Below are positions 9,590-20,559 of a DNA stretch of 64,000 nucleotides, in pieces. This stretch comes from Rhabdophis nuchalis. Lineage: Eukaryota; Chordata; Lepidosauria; Squamata; Natricidae. A model generated the notes under the pieces. That model searched no databases. It was given only the letters and a program-made list of their open reading frames with translations, and was not told the DNA's origin. The position numbers and the translations under genes are program-made. Each line of letters begins with the position of its first letter. Within the stretch, counting starts at the first letter, position 1. The stretch spans positions 171,612,163 through 171,676,162 of the forward strand of contig CM077647.1 in NCBI GenBank assembly GCA_039707465.1, read 5' to 3'.

Positions 9590-10446
9590 ATGTGGCTGTG
9601 GTCTCTGGTCATCATCATCTCACTTTTAAGTAAGTATTTATTTCTTAGCAAGTATTTATGTCTTAGTGAGGGCTTATTTTGGGGGAAACAGGATACATCA
9701 CCAGTTCATTTGCAAGAAAAAGTTCATAAAGGGTTTCCAGTCTTTAATACAAGTAATATATAAACCCAGGACAGAATTTATTCAAGGTAGTCCTTGTAAT
9801 TAGCACAGATGCTACAGCATGTCCACAAGTTGCTTTTTCAAGAGGTAACTGGATTTCTGACTTTTCTTTGAAGTTGTATCGTTTCTCATCCAAGAAGCTT
9901 CTTTAGCTGAAGAGGTTTCCTGGATGAGAAGCAAAACATCTTCAAAGAAAAAACAAGAAAGTCCATTTGCCTCTTGAAAAAGCACCTTTGGGACAACCAT
10001 GACCTGGATGACTGAGAATCTCCTTAAATATGTTGGAAGATGGTGAGAAAAATGGGTTGTAGTAGCAGCAAAGTTATTGATGAAACAAGAGAGAAGGAAT
10101 TACATGTCCACCACTCCAACTACCCTCATGAATTCTACATTATCCTTTGTCCAGGGAGAAGCAGAGGACAATCAGTGAACCAAACATCTGGCATTGTGAC
10201 TGCTATCGAAGGACAACCTATCTTTTTCTATTGTTCCTATGAAGCACAGACAATTGGCTCATATTTCCCATATTGGTACATTCAGCATTCTGGGCAACCT
10301 CTGAAATTACTTTTGGATTGGAATGAGAACAATGCAGAAGGCTTCCAGGCTACTCACGATAAAGGCAAAACCAATGGGACTTTCCATCTGCAGAAAGATG
10401 CCAGTCAGCTGAAGGACTCTGCTGCCTACTTCTGTGCTTTCAGAGA
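9590..10446 (+). CDS. TRAV: V4: TRAV segment, complete
   Basis: L1 9590-9629 (MWLWSLVIIISLL) with a GTAAGT donor. The intron is 9630-10154, the acceptor TTTGTCCAG and the V exon 10155-10446. The exon is open with first Cys in FYCSYE, CDR1 region AQTIGSYFPYW, WYIQ, CDR2 region DWNENNAEGF and second Cys in AYFCAF. It differs from V3 mainly in CDR2 (GWHE versus DWNE) and in the residue after CAF (R versus Q). The intron is 525 bp and ends with the hairpin repeat. It appears functional. Confidence 0.92.
9828..9989. repeat. Foldback hairpin repeat in the V4 intron
   Basis: Arms AGTTGCTTTTTCAAGAGG and CCTCTTGAAAAAGCACC around CCAAGAAGCTTCTTTAGC. This copy lacks the extra block seen in V3, V5 and V7. 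Confidence 0.85.
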
Positions 10447-10485
10447 CACAGTGTGACAATACAGAGGAGAAGCCAACCCAAAAGG
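10447..10485 (+). promoter_or_regulatory. V4 recombination signal sequence (weak nonamer)
   Basis: Perfect heptamer CACAGTG (10447-10453), 23-nt spacer (10454-10476), nonamer CCCAAAAGG (10477-10485). Confidence 0.82.
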
Positions 10486-11740
10486 TACAACAGGGGAGAG
10501 AAAGGCAGTGAAGGTGAACTCAGAAATGAAAGTTCCATGAATATAGTTGGATTTACCACCCACATCAATGTTGCAATGGAACTGAGATGTAGACAATCCC
10601 ATTGGCCCTTCAGGATACCTTGGACTAGAGGTTCCTCAGTATCTGATATCAAGGACAAATAACCCTTTGGGATGGGAGAAGAGAAAATGTTACCTAACCA
10701 CCTGGAACCACTTATCTCCATAGTCACAGAGGGAATCCTTTCAAGTCATTTTGATGATGGCATTGCAAGTTGTCCATCTGGAAACACTTTTTTCCCCATC
10801 AAATTTTTATTTTTATATTCTTTATACTTATCATGTATATTATGTATGAATGGTGTGGTATCTGGGCATCATACATTTCACCACAGATAAACCTAGTCTT
10901 ATTAGAACCAAAATATTACATTTCATTTCCATTATTTCATATTATTTATAAATGTTTTTTGTTATCACTTTTCATTTTTAAACATTCTTTTTGTCCTTTT
11001 CTATATTTTAACATTTTAATATATAATTACTATTATTCCCCTCTATTTTCTATTCCTATTTCCCCCCACCTTCATATCGCTATAATATTCAAAGATGTGA
11101 TTTTCACCTCTTTTGTTATTTATATTTCCTTAATTAAATCAGAATTTCACCCTTCATCCTTCCATTATTCAATATCCCTGTATAGTTTTAATACCAATCA
11201 CAATCATTCATGTTCTTTCCAATTTTTCAATCTATATAATTCTACTATTAATACACATACATACATACTTACTCTCTCTCTCTCACATACACACATGCAC
11301 CTAATTGTCCATTGTTTAATTCTAACATTTCACCGCTATTCATATTTTTATATATATTTAGTAGTACAGTCTTTCAACATCTAATTCTCCAATTCTTCAT
11401 ATCTATTTACATTGAGATATTATCCTGTTATCTATCACACTGCTAAGATATATTTCCCACCTGTATGATTCTAATATTGCTACACATTATTAAAATATAT
11501 TCATTAAATATTCTTTTACTCTATTTTCCTTTATCCATCATCTCTTACCCACATCTGAAACTTTAATCTTATTTTTGTTTCAGTTTTCCTCCCTTAGGTC
11601 TTTTTTCCCCTCTATTTGATTATGTAATCCAACTTTCCCCCCCATCTTTCTGACTGTTTAATTCTTCTGGAAACAGTTTTCAACTTTGGGAGTCCTCTTT
11701 CCATTTTAACCCTTCCAGACTCTAAAATGATTGAAACTCA
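10486..11740. other. AT-rich intergenic part of the V4 unit
   Basis: Near-identical copy of 5531-6780, again with a CT/CA microsatellite (11269-11296). No gene supported. Confidence 0.6.
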
Positions 11741-12248
11741 CATTTTATATCATGCAGATCTCTCTGTCTCTCCATCTCTCTCCCATCTATTTATCTTTCC
11801 ATTTGCCTCTCCATCAGCTGGCCAACAATATATTTTCCTTTCAGAAATCACCTTCAACACTGGGATCTTTCCTTCAGCCACACTTCTTTCAGTAAGAAAG
11901 CAGCGTAAGCCACACGATGGCAATCTTGAGACAACATAAGCCTTGCCAGATGACATAGGACATCCTCTGTAGCACATATGTTCTGTTCACCGTATCCTGT
12001 GGTTTTTCTTCATTTCTCCATCACATTTGCATCTTAGAAGACAATATTTTTGGGAGAGAATCGCCTTCAACAGTGGGTTCTCTCCTCCAACTAAGCTGCT
12101 TTCTTACACCTACTTTAAAACATGTGGTGGTAATTTTGAGACAAAAGGAATCTTACCAGGTGGCACACACAATACCTTCTGTAGGACATATGCTCTGTGA
12201 ATTATATCCTGTGGTTTGTCTTCCTTTTACCCCCTCACCACTCTATTA

Positions 12249-12282
<34 letters not shown>

Positions 12283-12352
12283 CTTCTGTCTGTCTGTCCA
12301 TGCATCCATCCACCAACCCATCCACCCACCCATCCATACACCTATCCATCGC

Positions 12353-12682
12353 AAAGTAAGTGTGTGCTAGTCGTTCCTGACTCTCGGGGACAGTGCTCAT
12401 CTTCATTTCAAAGCCAAAGAGCCAGCGCTGAGAGAAGATGCCTCCATAATCATGTGGCCAGCACGACTAAACACCGAAGGCGCACGGAGCACACTGTAGC
12501 CTTCCCACCAAAGGTGGTTCCTATTTTTTCTACGTGCATTGTTACATTCTTTCAAACTAATAGCTGGGACAAGTAACGGGAGCTCACTCTGTTATGCGGC
12601 ACTAGGGATTCGAACCGGCAAACTGCCGACCTTTCTGATTGAGAATCTCAGCATTTTAGCCACTGAGCCACCATGTCCCTTT
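12353..12682 (-). mobile_element. Sauria-type SINE, minus strand, uninterrupted
   Basis: The tail at 12353 (TGTGTGCTAGTCGTTCCTGA on +) and tRNA-like head at the right end (GATTCGAACC, TTAGCCACTGAGCCACC) match the other Sauria-type copies. Array A has no SINE at this position, whereas arrays C and D do. Confidence 0.82.
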
Positions 12683-13176
12683 ATCTATCGATTATCTAAC
12701 CATTCATCCATGCATCCATGCATCCATCTATCCAAACATCCATCTATACATACATACATACATACATACATACATACATACATACATACATACATACCCA
12801 ATTAACTTGCATTCAGCTGGCCAATGATATCTGTTTCTTTCAGAAACCACTTTTAACACTGGTATCCTTCCTTTAACTCATCTGCTATCTAACATCTACC
12901 TTCAAAACAGGGTGGCAATCTTGAGATAACCTGGGCAGACAACCTCTCTGATGTTCCCCGAAGGGTATATTTTTGTGACCCATATCCTGTGGTTTGTCTT
13001 TTTTTGCCACCAAATTTATATGTTAGAAGCCAAAATCTTTGTAATAGGAAAGCGTAGTATAGACTGTAAAGTTCACAGGAGCAAACTTGGCGGGAGAACT
13101 CTGAAGATGACAACTCCATCTTCACAGCCATCCAAAGAGTTTTGGAGGTCACTACCCACACTCTTTATCTTGCACA

Positions 13177-13195
13177 ATGTGGCTGTCATCTCTGG

Positions 13196-13240
<45 letters not shown>

Positions 13241-13267
13241 CCACGACCACCATCATCTCACTTTTAA
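13177..13267 (+). other. Orphan TRAV leader exon B' with expanded Ile tract
   Basis: ATG TGG CTG start, then TCA TCT CTG GTC, then a long run of ATC codons (Ile) with a few ACC/ACG codons (Thr), ending ATC ATC TCA CTT TTA A before a GTAAAT donor. Length is 91 nt, so phase matches the functional 40-nt leaders (both 1 mod 3). No V exon follows before the V5 leader at 14901. It could be an alternative first exon or a relic. Confidence 0.72.
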
Positions 13268-13572
13268 GTAAATATTCATTTCTTAGCAATGTTTGACTAT
13301 GGTTTTTGGCTGTATGGGCATATGTTCATTTCTTTGAATTCTTTGAAATGAGGTCATGTAAAATCACATGTTCTTTGTGAACCATATCCTTTGGTTTGTT
13401 TTCCTTTTACCAGAATATTTACATGTTAGAAGCCGGTTGTTTCGTAATAGGAAAGAGTTGTACAGTCTTTAATTCTCTTTCACAGCAAAGTCGCCAGGGA
13501 AGCTCTGGAGGAGACCACACCTGTGAGTTTTATCCTGTGGTTTGTCTTCCTTTCATTCCCTCACCACTCTAT

Positions 13573-13574
<2 letters not shown>

Positions 13575-13606
<32 letters not shown>
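13575..13606. repeat. (TC)n microsatellite
   Basis: Pure TC run, then CATC units, next to the SINE tail. It replaces the TATC tract of the V4 unit. Confidence 0.9.
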
Positions 13607-13607
<1 letters not shown>

Positions 13608-13631
13608 ATCCACCCATCCATCCACCCATCC

Positions 13632-14401
13632 AAAGGTAAAAGTTTCCCTTGCACAAATGTGCTAGTCGTTCCTGATTCTAGGGGGCGGTGCTCATCTCCG
13701 TTTCAAAGCCGAAGAGCTTGTGCTGTCTGAAGACATATCCATGGTCATGGGGCCAGCATGACTAAACACCAAAGGCACACAGAATGCTGTTACCTTCCCA
13801 CCAAAGGCGGTTCCTATTCTACTTGCATTTTCACATGCTTTCTGTTAGGATAATCATCCTGATGTTGGGTTGACAATATATATAAGCCAGGATTCTTAAA
13901 GAGTATATGTAACTTTAAGGACTATGTGGAACCTGATTGGCTGTGCTTCCCAGTTCAATCATAAAAAGGCAGCTGGGAACACAGTTCATTCCCTTTTGCT
14001 TTCCTTTGCTTCCTGATTGCCACTGAGGAGGAGCTGAAGACAGAAGAAGTATCATTGTTTCTTTTGACTGTAAGATAACTGTGTTTTGGTGAAGGGCTGT
14101 TTAGTGTTGGAAGAGTTAGTATCACTGTTTGGAAGAAGTATTTTAGTTACTACAAAATTAAAGACTATTCATTTTTCTACTATCAGGGTTTGATAGTTAT
14201 TTGTGTTTTTAAGCAACGTATCTCTTGCTGTCCAACGGGGGTGTTTTTTACCCCTAACACTTTCAAACTGCTAGGTTTGCAGAAGCTGGGACAACTAACG
14301 GGACTCACTCTGTTACATGGCACTATGGATTTGAACAACCAAAACACTGACCTCTCTGATAGACAATCTCAGTGTCTTAGCCACTGAGCCACCATGTCCC
14401 T

Positions 14402-14402
<1 letters not shown>
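13632..14402 (-). mobile_element. Sauria-type SINE, minus strand, split by a solo LTR (unit B)
   Basis: Same element and same interruption point as 8309-9111. Confidence 0.82.
13843..14259 (+). mobile_element. Solo LTR copy 2 (417 bp, 31-bp deletion)
   Basis: TGTTAGG...CCTAACA ends with CTTTC target duplications (13838-13842 and 14260-14264). Relative to copies 1 and 3 it lacks 31 bp after CTTGCTGTCC, a deletion flanked by TCC direct repeats. Confidence 0.88.
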
Positions 14403-14498
<96 letters not shown>

Positions 14499-14527
14499 CA
14501 TCCATCCATCCATCTATCCATCCATCC
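14401..14527. repeat. (TATC)n / (CATC)n microsatellite
   Basis: Tetranucleotide run between the SINE head and the V5 upstream module. Confidence 0.95.
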
Positions 14528-14534
14528 CCAATTA

Positions 14535-14900
14535 CCTTCCATTCAGCTGGCCAATGATATCTGTTTCTTTCAGAAATCACTTTTAACACTGGTATCCTTC
14601 CTTCAACCCACCTGCTCTCTCACATCTACTTTCAAACACAGGGTGGCAATCTTGAGATAACCTGGGTCTTAAGCAGACAACCTCTCTGTTGTTCCCTGTA
14701 GCGTATATTTTTGTGACCCATATCCTGTGGTTTGTTTTTCTTTTACCACCAAATTTACATGTTGGAAGCCAAGTTCTTTGTAATAGGAAAGTGTAGTATA
14801 GATGGTAAAGTTGGCAGGAGAACCCTGACGGTGACAACTCCATCTTCGCAGTCATCCAAAGAGTTTTGGGGGTCACTACCCACACTCTTTATCTTGCACA
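14535..14900 (+). promoter_or_regulatory. V5 5' upstream module (putative promoter region)
   Basis: Same ordered blocks as the V4 module, ending TTATCTTGCACA before the leader ATG. Promoter function is inferred. Confidence 0.5.
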
Positions 14901-15778
14901 ATGTGGCTGTGGTCTCTGGTCATCATCATCTCACTTTTAAGTAAGTATTTATTTCTTAGCAAGTATTTATTTCTTAGGGAGGGCTTATTTTGGGGGGGAA
15001 AGGGTAGATCACAAGTTCATTTGCAATAAAAAGTTCATAAAGGGTTTCTAGTCTTTAATACAAGTAATATATAAACCCAGGACAGAATTTATTCAAGGTG
15101 GTCCTTGTAATTAGCACAGATGCTACAGCATGTCCACAAGTTGCTTTTTCAAGAGGTAATTGGATTTCTGACTTTTCTTTGAAGTTGTATTGTTTCTCAT
15201 CCAAGAAGGTTCTTCGCTTCTCATCCAAGAAGCTTCTTTAGCTGAAGAAGTTTCCTAGATGAGAAGCAAAACATCTTCAAAGAAAAAACAAGAAAGTCCA
15301 TTTGCCTCTTGAAAAAGGACCTTTGGGACAACCATGACCTGGATGACTGAGAATCTCCTTAAATATGTTGGAAGATGGTGAGAAAAATGGGTTGCAGTAG
15401 CACCAAAGTTATTGATGAAACAAGGGAGAAGGAATTACATGTCCACCACTCCAACTACCCTCATGAATTCTACATTATCCTTTGTCCAGGGAGAAGCAGA
15501 GGACAATCAGTGAACCAAACATCTGGCATTGTGACTGCTACCGAAGGACAACCTATCTTTTTCTATTGTTCCTATGATGCACAGACAAGCACCCATTATC
15601 CATATTGGTACATTCAGCACTCTGGGCAACCTCTAAAATTACTTTTGGGATGGCATGAGAACAATGCAGAAGGCTTCCAGGCTACTCACGATAAAGGCAA
15701 AACCAATGGGACTTTCCATCTCCAGAAAGATGCCAGTCAACTGAACGACTCTGCTGCCTACTTCTGTGCTTTCCAAGA
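14901..15778 (+). CDS. TRAV: V5: TRAV segment, complete
   Basis: L1 14901-14940 (MWLWSLVIIISLL) with a GTAAGT donor; intron 14941-15489; V exon 15490-15778. The exon is open with first Cys in FYCSYD, CDR1 region AQTSTHYPYW (one codon shorter than V3 and V4), WYIQ, CDR2 region GWHENNAEGF and second Cys in AYFCAF. The predicted V domain differs from V7 at only two residues, although V6 lies between them. It appears functional. Confidence 0.92.
15139..15320. repeat. Foldback hairpin repeat in the V5 intron
   Basis: Same arms as in V4, with the extra CTTCTCATCCAAGAAG block in the left arm. The right arm ends GAAAAAGGACC rather than GAAAAAGCACC. Confidence 0.85.
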
Positions 15779-15817
15779 CACAGTGTGACAAGGCAGAGCA
15801 GAAGCCAACCAAAAAGG
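15779..15817 (+). promoter_or_regulatory. V5 recombination signal sequence
   Basis: Perfect heptamer CACAGTG (15779-15785), 23-nt spacer (15786-15808), nonamer CCAAAAAGG (15809-15817). It has one more consensus match than the CCCAAAAGG of V3, V4 and V6. Confidence 0.84.
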
Positions 15818-16342
15818 TACAACAGGGGGTAGAAAGGCAGTGAAGGTGAGCTCAGAAATGAAAGTTCCATGAATATAGTTGGATTTACCACCCACATCAA
15901 CGTTGCAATGGAACTGAGATGTAGACAATCCCATTGGCCCTTCAGGATACCTTGGATTAGAGGTTCCTCAGTATCTGATCTCAAGGACAAATAACCCTTT
16001 GGGATGGGAGAAGATAAAATGTTACCTAACCACCTGGAACCACTTATCTCCATAGTCACAGAGGGAATCCTTTCAAGTAATTTCAATGATGGTATTGCAA
16101 GTTGTCTATCTGGAAACACTTTTTTTCCAATGAAATTTTTATTTTTATATTCTTTATACTTATCACGTATCATGCATGAATGGTGTGGTATCTGGGCATT
16201 GTACATTTCACTCCAGATAAACCTAGTCTTATTACTCCAAAATATTACAATTCATTTCCATTATTTCATATTATTTATACATGCTTTTTGTTATCACTCT
16301 TCATTTTTAAACCTTCTTTGTGTTCTTTTGTATATCTTAACA
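15818..16342. other. Intergenic part of the V5 unit
   Basis: Homologous to the first ~500 bp after V3 and V4. No gene supported; antisense open frames here are duplicated shadows. Confidence 0.55.
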
Positions 16343-16801
16343 CCATGATGGCGAAACCTATGGCATGCGTGCCACATATGGCACATGGACCCATTTCTGA
16401 GAGAACGCGAGGTGTTGCCCTGTCAGCTCCAGCACACATGTACACGATGGCCAGCTGATTTTTGGTCTTGATTTTCAGCAGTTAATTGTCCTCTGGAGGC
16501 TTCAGGAAAGCCTCCTGAAGCCTCCAGAGAGCGAAAAATGGTCATCGGGCCATCTGGAAGTTGGAAAATGGGCTGGTTTCCAGCCTCTGGAGGGCCTCCG
16601 GGAGGGGGGTGTTTTCGCCCTCCCCAGGCTCCAAGAAAATTGTGTATGCATGCGCGGGGCAGCAGAGTGGGGTGTCACGCATGCATGCACAGGGGGCATG
16701 GCATGGGGGGATTAAATTATGGGGGTGGGCACCCGAGTGCCAGCAATAGTGCACAAGTGCTTGCTTTTGGCACCCGAGGCAAAAAATGTTCGCCATCCCT
16801 G
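16343..16801. mobile_element. hAT-type MITE (unit C copy)
   Basis: Inserted in the AT-rich region, with the 8-bp target duplication TCTTAACA on both sides (16335-16342 and 16802-16809). Terminal inverted repeats are CCATGATGGCGAA on the left and TTCGCCATCCCTG on the right. The interior is GC-rich and has no transposase. An 8-bp duplication with these ends fits a non-autonomous hAT element. Confidence 0.85.
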
Positions 16802-16849
16802 TCTTAACATATTAATATACGTATAATTACTATTATTCCCCTCTATTTA

Positions 16850-17060
16850 CCTCTCTGTTGTTCCGCGTAGCGTATATTTTGGTGACCCATATCCTGTGGT
16901 TTGTTTTTCTTTTTACCACCCAATTTACATGTTAGAAGCCAAGTTCTTTGTAATAGCGGAGTGTAGACTGTAAAGTTGACAGGCACAAAGTTGGCAGGAG
17001 AACTCCAAAGGTGACACCCCCACCTTGGAAGTCAAGCTCAAGCTTTGCAATAGAAAGGAG
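16850..17060 (+). repeat. Truncated TRAV 5' module without a leader
   Basis: Carries CATATCCTGTGGTTTG, ACATGTTAGAAGCC and AGTTGGCAGGAGAACTCC as in functional upstream modules, but diverges before the leader exon. The copy at 26250-26560 starts further upstream; the one at 35080-35275 matches this one. Confidence 0.65.
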
Positions 17061-17120
17061 ATATGGAAAATATTCTTAGCTCTTGTCTAGCGAGATTCTT
17101 AGTCATCCAGGTCAGGGTTA

Positions 17121-17290
17121 TCCCAAAGGTACTTTTTCAAATGGCAAGTAGACTTTGTTTTTTTCTTGAAGACGTTTTGCTTCTCATCCAAGAAGCTTCT
17201 TCAAGTCTCATCTCAGAAGAACTGAGAAGCAAAACATCTTCAAGGAAAAAATCAAAGTCCAGTTGCCTTTTGAAAAAGCACCTTTGGGAT
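17121..17290. repeat. Foldback hairpin repeat (not in a V intron)
   Basis: Arms AGGTACTTTTTCAAATGG and TTTTGAAAAAGCACCTTTGG, with CCAAGAAGCTTCTTC near the loop. Confidence 0.8.
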
Positions 17291-17319
17291 TCTTAGCTCT
17301 CCAAAATATTTTGGAGTAT

Positions 17320-17880
17320 GGTTGGTTATGGTTTATGGTTTATTAAATTTATATACTACACCCTTTCCCAAAAGGGACGCGGGGCGGTGCACAGGCAATT
17401 TAAAAACATATATAAACAATATACAAAATATAAAACCAAATTAAATTAATATCCCTGTGCTAAAATTTTAAATATATTAAAACAATATCCCTAAAACAAT
17501 TTAAAACAATTTAACTGCAGACTGTGGGCTAGGTGATATAAGTTAGGCCAGGCTGGCCTGTTAGAAAAAATAAGTTTTAAGGTTCTGGCGGAAGGAGCGG
17601 AGATCCGTGATCGTCCTCAGTTCGGGGGGTAAGTTGTCCCAGAGAGTTGGGCCCTCCACAGAGGAGGCCCTTCCCCTGGGCGTCGCCCGCTGGCATTGCC
17701 TAGTGGACGGCACCCGGAGAAGTCCCTCTCTGTGGGAGCGAATCGGCCGCAGGGATGTATGGGGCAGGATGCGATCCCGAAGATAACTAGGTCCCGTGCC
17801 ATGGAGTAGACGTTCCTCAGGGTTTGATATGAAGAAGAAGAATCTATCTGGTCTTGGATAAGAAGAAATGTGATTAAAGC
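17320..17880 (-). mobile_element. L2-clade LINE 3' fragment, minus strand (unit C)
   Basis: On the minus strand it encodes GPSYLRDRILPHTS, PIRSHREGLLRVPSTRQC and LRSFRQNLKTYFF, the C-terminus of L2 ORF2. A 3' UTR with GTGCACCGCC(CC)GCGTCCC-type sequence and an A-rich end follow. 5'-truncated. Confidence 0.85.
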
Positions 17881-17950
17881 ACATAGTAGCATTTAGTCAC
17901 ATAGTCAAGCAAAGACTTTAAGGTCCCTTAAAATCGTTGTAAAACAGAAA

Positions 17951-18303
17951 AAGGAATGTGGTGGCTCAGTAGCTAAAATGCTGAGCTTGTCAATTGAAAG
18001 GTCGAAATGTTAACAGTTTGGTGGTTTGAATCCCTAGCACTGCTTAATGGAGTGAGCTCCCATTGCTTCTGCCAACCTAGTAGTTTAAAAACACGTAAAC
18101 AATGCAAGTAGAAAAATAGTGGCCACATTTGTTGGGAAGATAACAGTGTTCTGTGCGCCTTCGGTATTTAGTCATGCTGGCCACATGACCATGGAGATGT
18201 CTTTGGACAGCGCCGGCTCTTCAGCTTTGGAACGGAGATGAGTACTGCCCCCTAGAGTCGGGAACGACTAGCACACATGTGTGAGAGGAACTTTTACTTT
18301 ACC
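17951..18303 (+). mobile_element. Sauria-type SINE, plus strand (unit C)
   Basis: Full-length: head GGTGGCTCAGTAGCTAAAAT, B box GGTTTGAATCC, tail GAGTCGGGAACGACTAGCAC, then an ACTTTTACTTTACC end. Confidence 0.87.
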
Positions 18304-18398
18304 AAAGTAGTTGGACTTGCATCCAGATCAACCTTACAATGGAGCAGAGATGTAGATTCGTGTCAATGTCAGTGTTTCCGAAAACCCCAACGCCAAAC

Positions 18399-19186
18399 CA
18401 GGGGTGGGTTCTGGCAGTCTCTATTGCCGGTTCGCTCATAGCCCCGCCATGTGTACACACACACTTCACACACATATGTTGGATGCGTGCTGCGCGCACA
18501 TGTGTACTAAATATCAGTCCTCAGATTGCCATTCACATGGATGGATCCAGCGTGCTTATCCCAGCACCACGACAGTTGGTGGCCCTGCAATTCCCACTCT
18601 CCCAGCTCTCTCTTCATCCTGCATGCTCCTTGAGGGTGCGGAGTGGCCCCAGAAGCTTTGGTGCCTGCAGCGGTGTGTAATTTGGTGCTCCATTGCTCCC
18701 TCTTCTCCAGCCGGCTCTAGTGGTGATGTCATCAGTGGAGTGCCACGGCAGCCATGTAATGGGTGGGGCTTCGGCTGGCTGAAGATCGTCTGGATCGCCT
18801 CTGACCTGCTCTTGTTGCAGATTGCCTGGATGGATTCTGCCCTTTTCTGGCTGGCGGGCTATTCATGGGCAGGGTGGCTGTTCTTTGTGCAGACACTCTC
18901 TGGTTGGGGGGGGGGTCTTAATAGGTGACAGTGTTATTGCTGGGGGACATGGAGGGGTTGTGGTGTATGGGTAATTATGGTTTCTCTGTTTGTGTCTTTG
19001 ACGCCAGAACATGACAGTAAAAATTGCTCTGCGCATGCACAGAAGCAAAAAACCAAGATGGCGGCACCTATGGTGCCCTCAGGAGAACTGGTTAAGGGTG
19101 TGGGAGACCTGGGTCATTGCTGGTTCCAGTGACCCAGGCTACCAAACCAGTACCGGTTCAGCCGAACCGGTCGGAACCCAACGCTG
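18399..19186. mobile_element. hAT-like non-autonomous element (unit C copy, ~790 bp)
   Basis: Ends CAGGGGTGGGTTC and GGAACCCAACGCTG are inverted repeats. Flanks CGCCAAAC and GTCCAAAC are a decayed 8-bp duplication. Internal open frames are GC-rich, with no transposase motif. The copies at 27901 and 36613 are in the same place. Confidence 0.7.
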
Positions 19187-19450
19187 GTCCAAACCCATCC
19201 CATGCACCCATCAGTCCATCACATGGTCCAATCTCAATCTGTACCAATTTGAGACATTACTCCAACCACTTCTTCTCCAGATGCAGGAATGCTATTTTAT
19301 CTAACTACATCTTGTCTACCAAATCCTCTCTCCTGCTTTCCCAGGCACAAGAATGTGGCAGCATGGAAGCATCCGGGGTTAATATGGCTTCCAAAGCTGA
19401 CAGGATTTCCCCCCCTGAACCCCTAAACAGGGGTTAATATAATGCCCATC
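19187..19450. other. Intergenic, nothing recognised (unit C)
   Basis: Shared with units D and E; carries no recognised element. Confidence 0.5.
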
Positions 19451-19564
19451 AAAACACTTAACCCCCCACCCCACCCCACCCTCAAGAGGAGCCTTTGGTT
19501 TGTCAGGATATTTATCATGGAATTGTTTCACTAGTTTATCAGACTTTACGTCCTGACAAAGGGT

Positions 19565-19722
19565 ACCCTTTCTTTCTTTCTTCCTTTCTTTCTTTCTTTC
19601 CTTATTCCCTTCCTTCCTTCCTCCCTCTTTCTTTCTTTCTTTCTTCTTTCTTTTTCTTTCTTTCCTTCCTTCCTTCCTTCCCTCCCTCCCTCCCTTCTTT
19701 CTTTCTTTCTTTCTTTCTTTTC
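19565..19722. repeat. (CTTT)n / (CCTT)n tract
   Basis: Polypyrimidine tetranucleotide tract. The corresponding tract in unit E is longer (37775-38000). Confidence 0.95.
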
Positions 19723-20154
19723 ATCCCCTAATTAAACACAACAAAAATATATTGGAAGGAAGGAAGGTAGGTAGGATGGTAGGAAGAAGGAAAAATATTT
19801 CTAAACTCCAGATAATGAATGGAAAAAGTAAGAGTGATTGAAGAAGGAGAAATAAACAATATATAAAATATGGATTGCATAGGAGAATTACTCAAAAATT
19901 GTAAAGCAGAGAAAATCTAGAAGCATTGGAAGGGTCCATTTAGATCATGGAGTCTAACATCCTGCTCAATGCAAAAATGTAAATTAAAGCATCCCAGTCC
20001 AATAGCTATTTAGCCTCAATTTGTCCAAAAGCCATCATTTTGGGTCTCTGGTTCTCACATTTAATAAAACTCTGATTCCTATAACTAATTTCCACTAAGC
20101 TTGCCCATAGAAAGCAAGTTACACCCTTAAATTCCTCTTAACTTTCTTCCTATA

Positions 20155-20322
20155 ATATCATTTTATAATGCCTTGGTAGGATCACATTTGAAATCCTGCA
20201 TCCAGCTTTGGTTACCCCAATGTAAAAAAGATGTGGAGACTCTGGAAAGAGTGCAGAGAAGAGCAACAAAGATGATTAAGGGACTGGATGCTAAAACATA
20301 TGAAGAACAGTTGCAGGAACTG
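20155..20322 (+). mobile_element. CR1-clade LINE fragment (unit C)
   Basis: Encodes VGSHLKSCIQLWLPQ, then DVETLERVQRRATKMIKGL and TYEEQLQEL, part of the CR1 ORF2 C-terminus. It ends in the CTTT tract at 20324. Confidence 0.82.
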
Positions 20323-20323
20323 G

Positions 20324-20325
20324 TT

Positions 20326-20394
<69 letters not shown>
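20324..20394. repeat. (CTTT)n microsatellite
   Basis: Near-perfect CTTT run that breaks the CR1 fragment. Confidence 0.97.
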
Positions 20395-20559
20395 TTTTTT
20401 AAGAATACTTTTTTATTTTTAAAACAAAGAAAGACAAAACAACACATATATAAAATACTTTTCTCAATTTCATCAAGCATGTCGTTTGGTTACAAGCTTT
20501 GGTGCATCAGTTTTTACAATTAGAATTAGAATCACAGGTTATCCATCAAGCATAACTAA

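Larger units (their letters stand above)
11741..13560 (+). repeat. Reiterated TRAV 5' modules, array B (upstream of V5)
   Basis: Same order of degenerate upstream modules as array A (about 11810-12050, 12065-12230, 12815-13270, 13350-13520). The TCTG/CATC repeat of array A is here followed by a Sauria SINE (12353-12682) and then a CATA microsatellite (12747-12797). Confidence 0.7.

Noticed and set aside
15682..16206. 174-codon minus-strand open frame opposite V5, repeated opposite V7
   Set aside because: Shadow of the V exon and its flank; no domain features, and conserved only because the units are recent duplicates.
18404..18928. 174-codon frame repeated in three units (MGSGSLYCRF...)
   Set aside because: Lies inside the hAT-like element, differs between copies by frame-breaking changes, and has no transposase motif.
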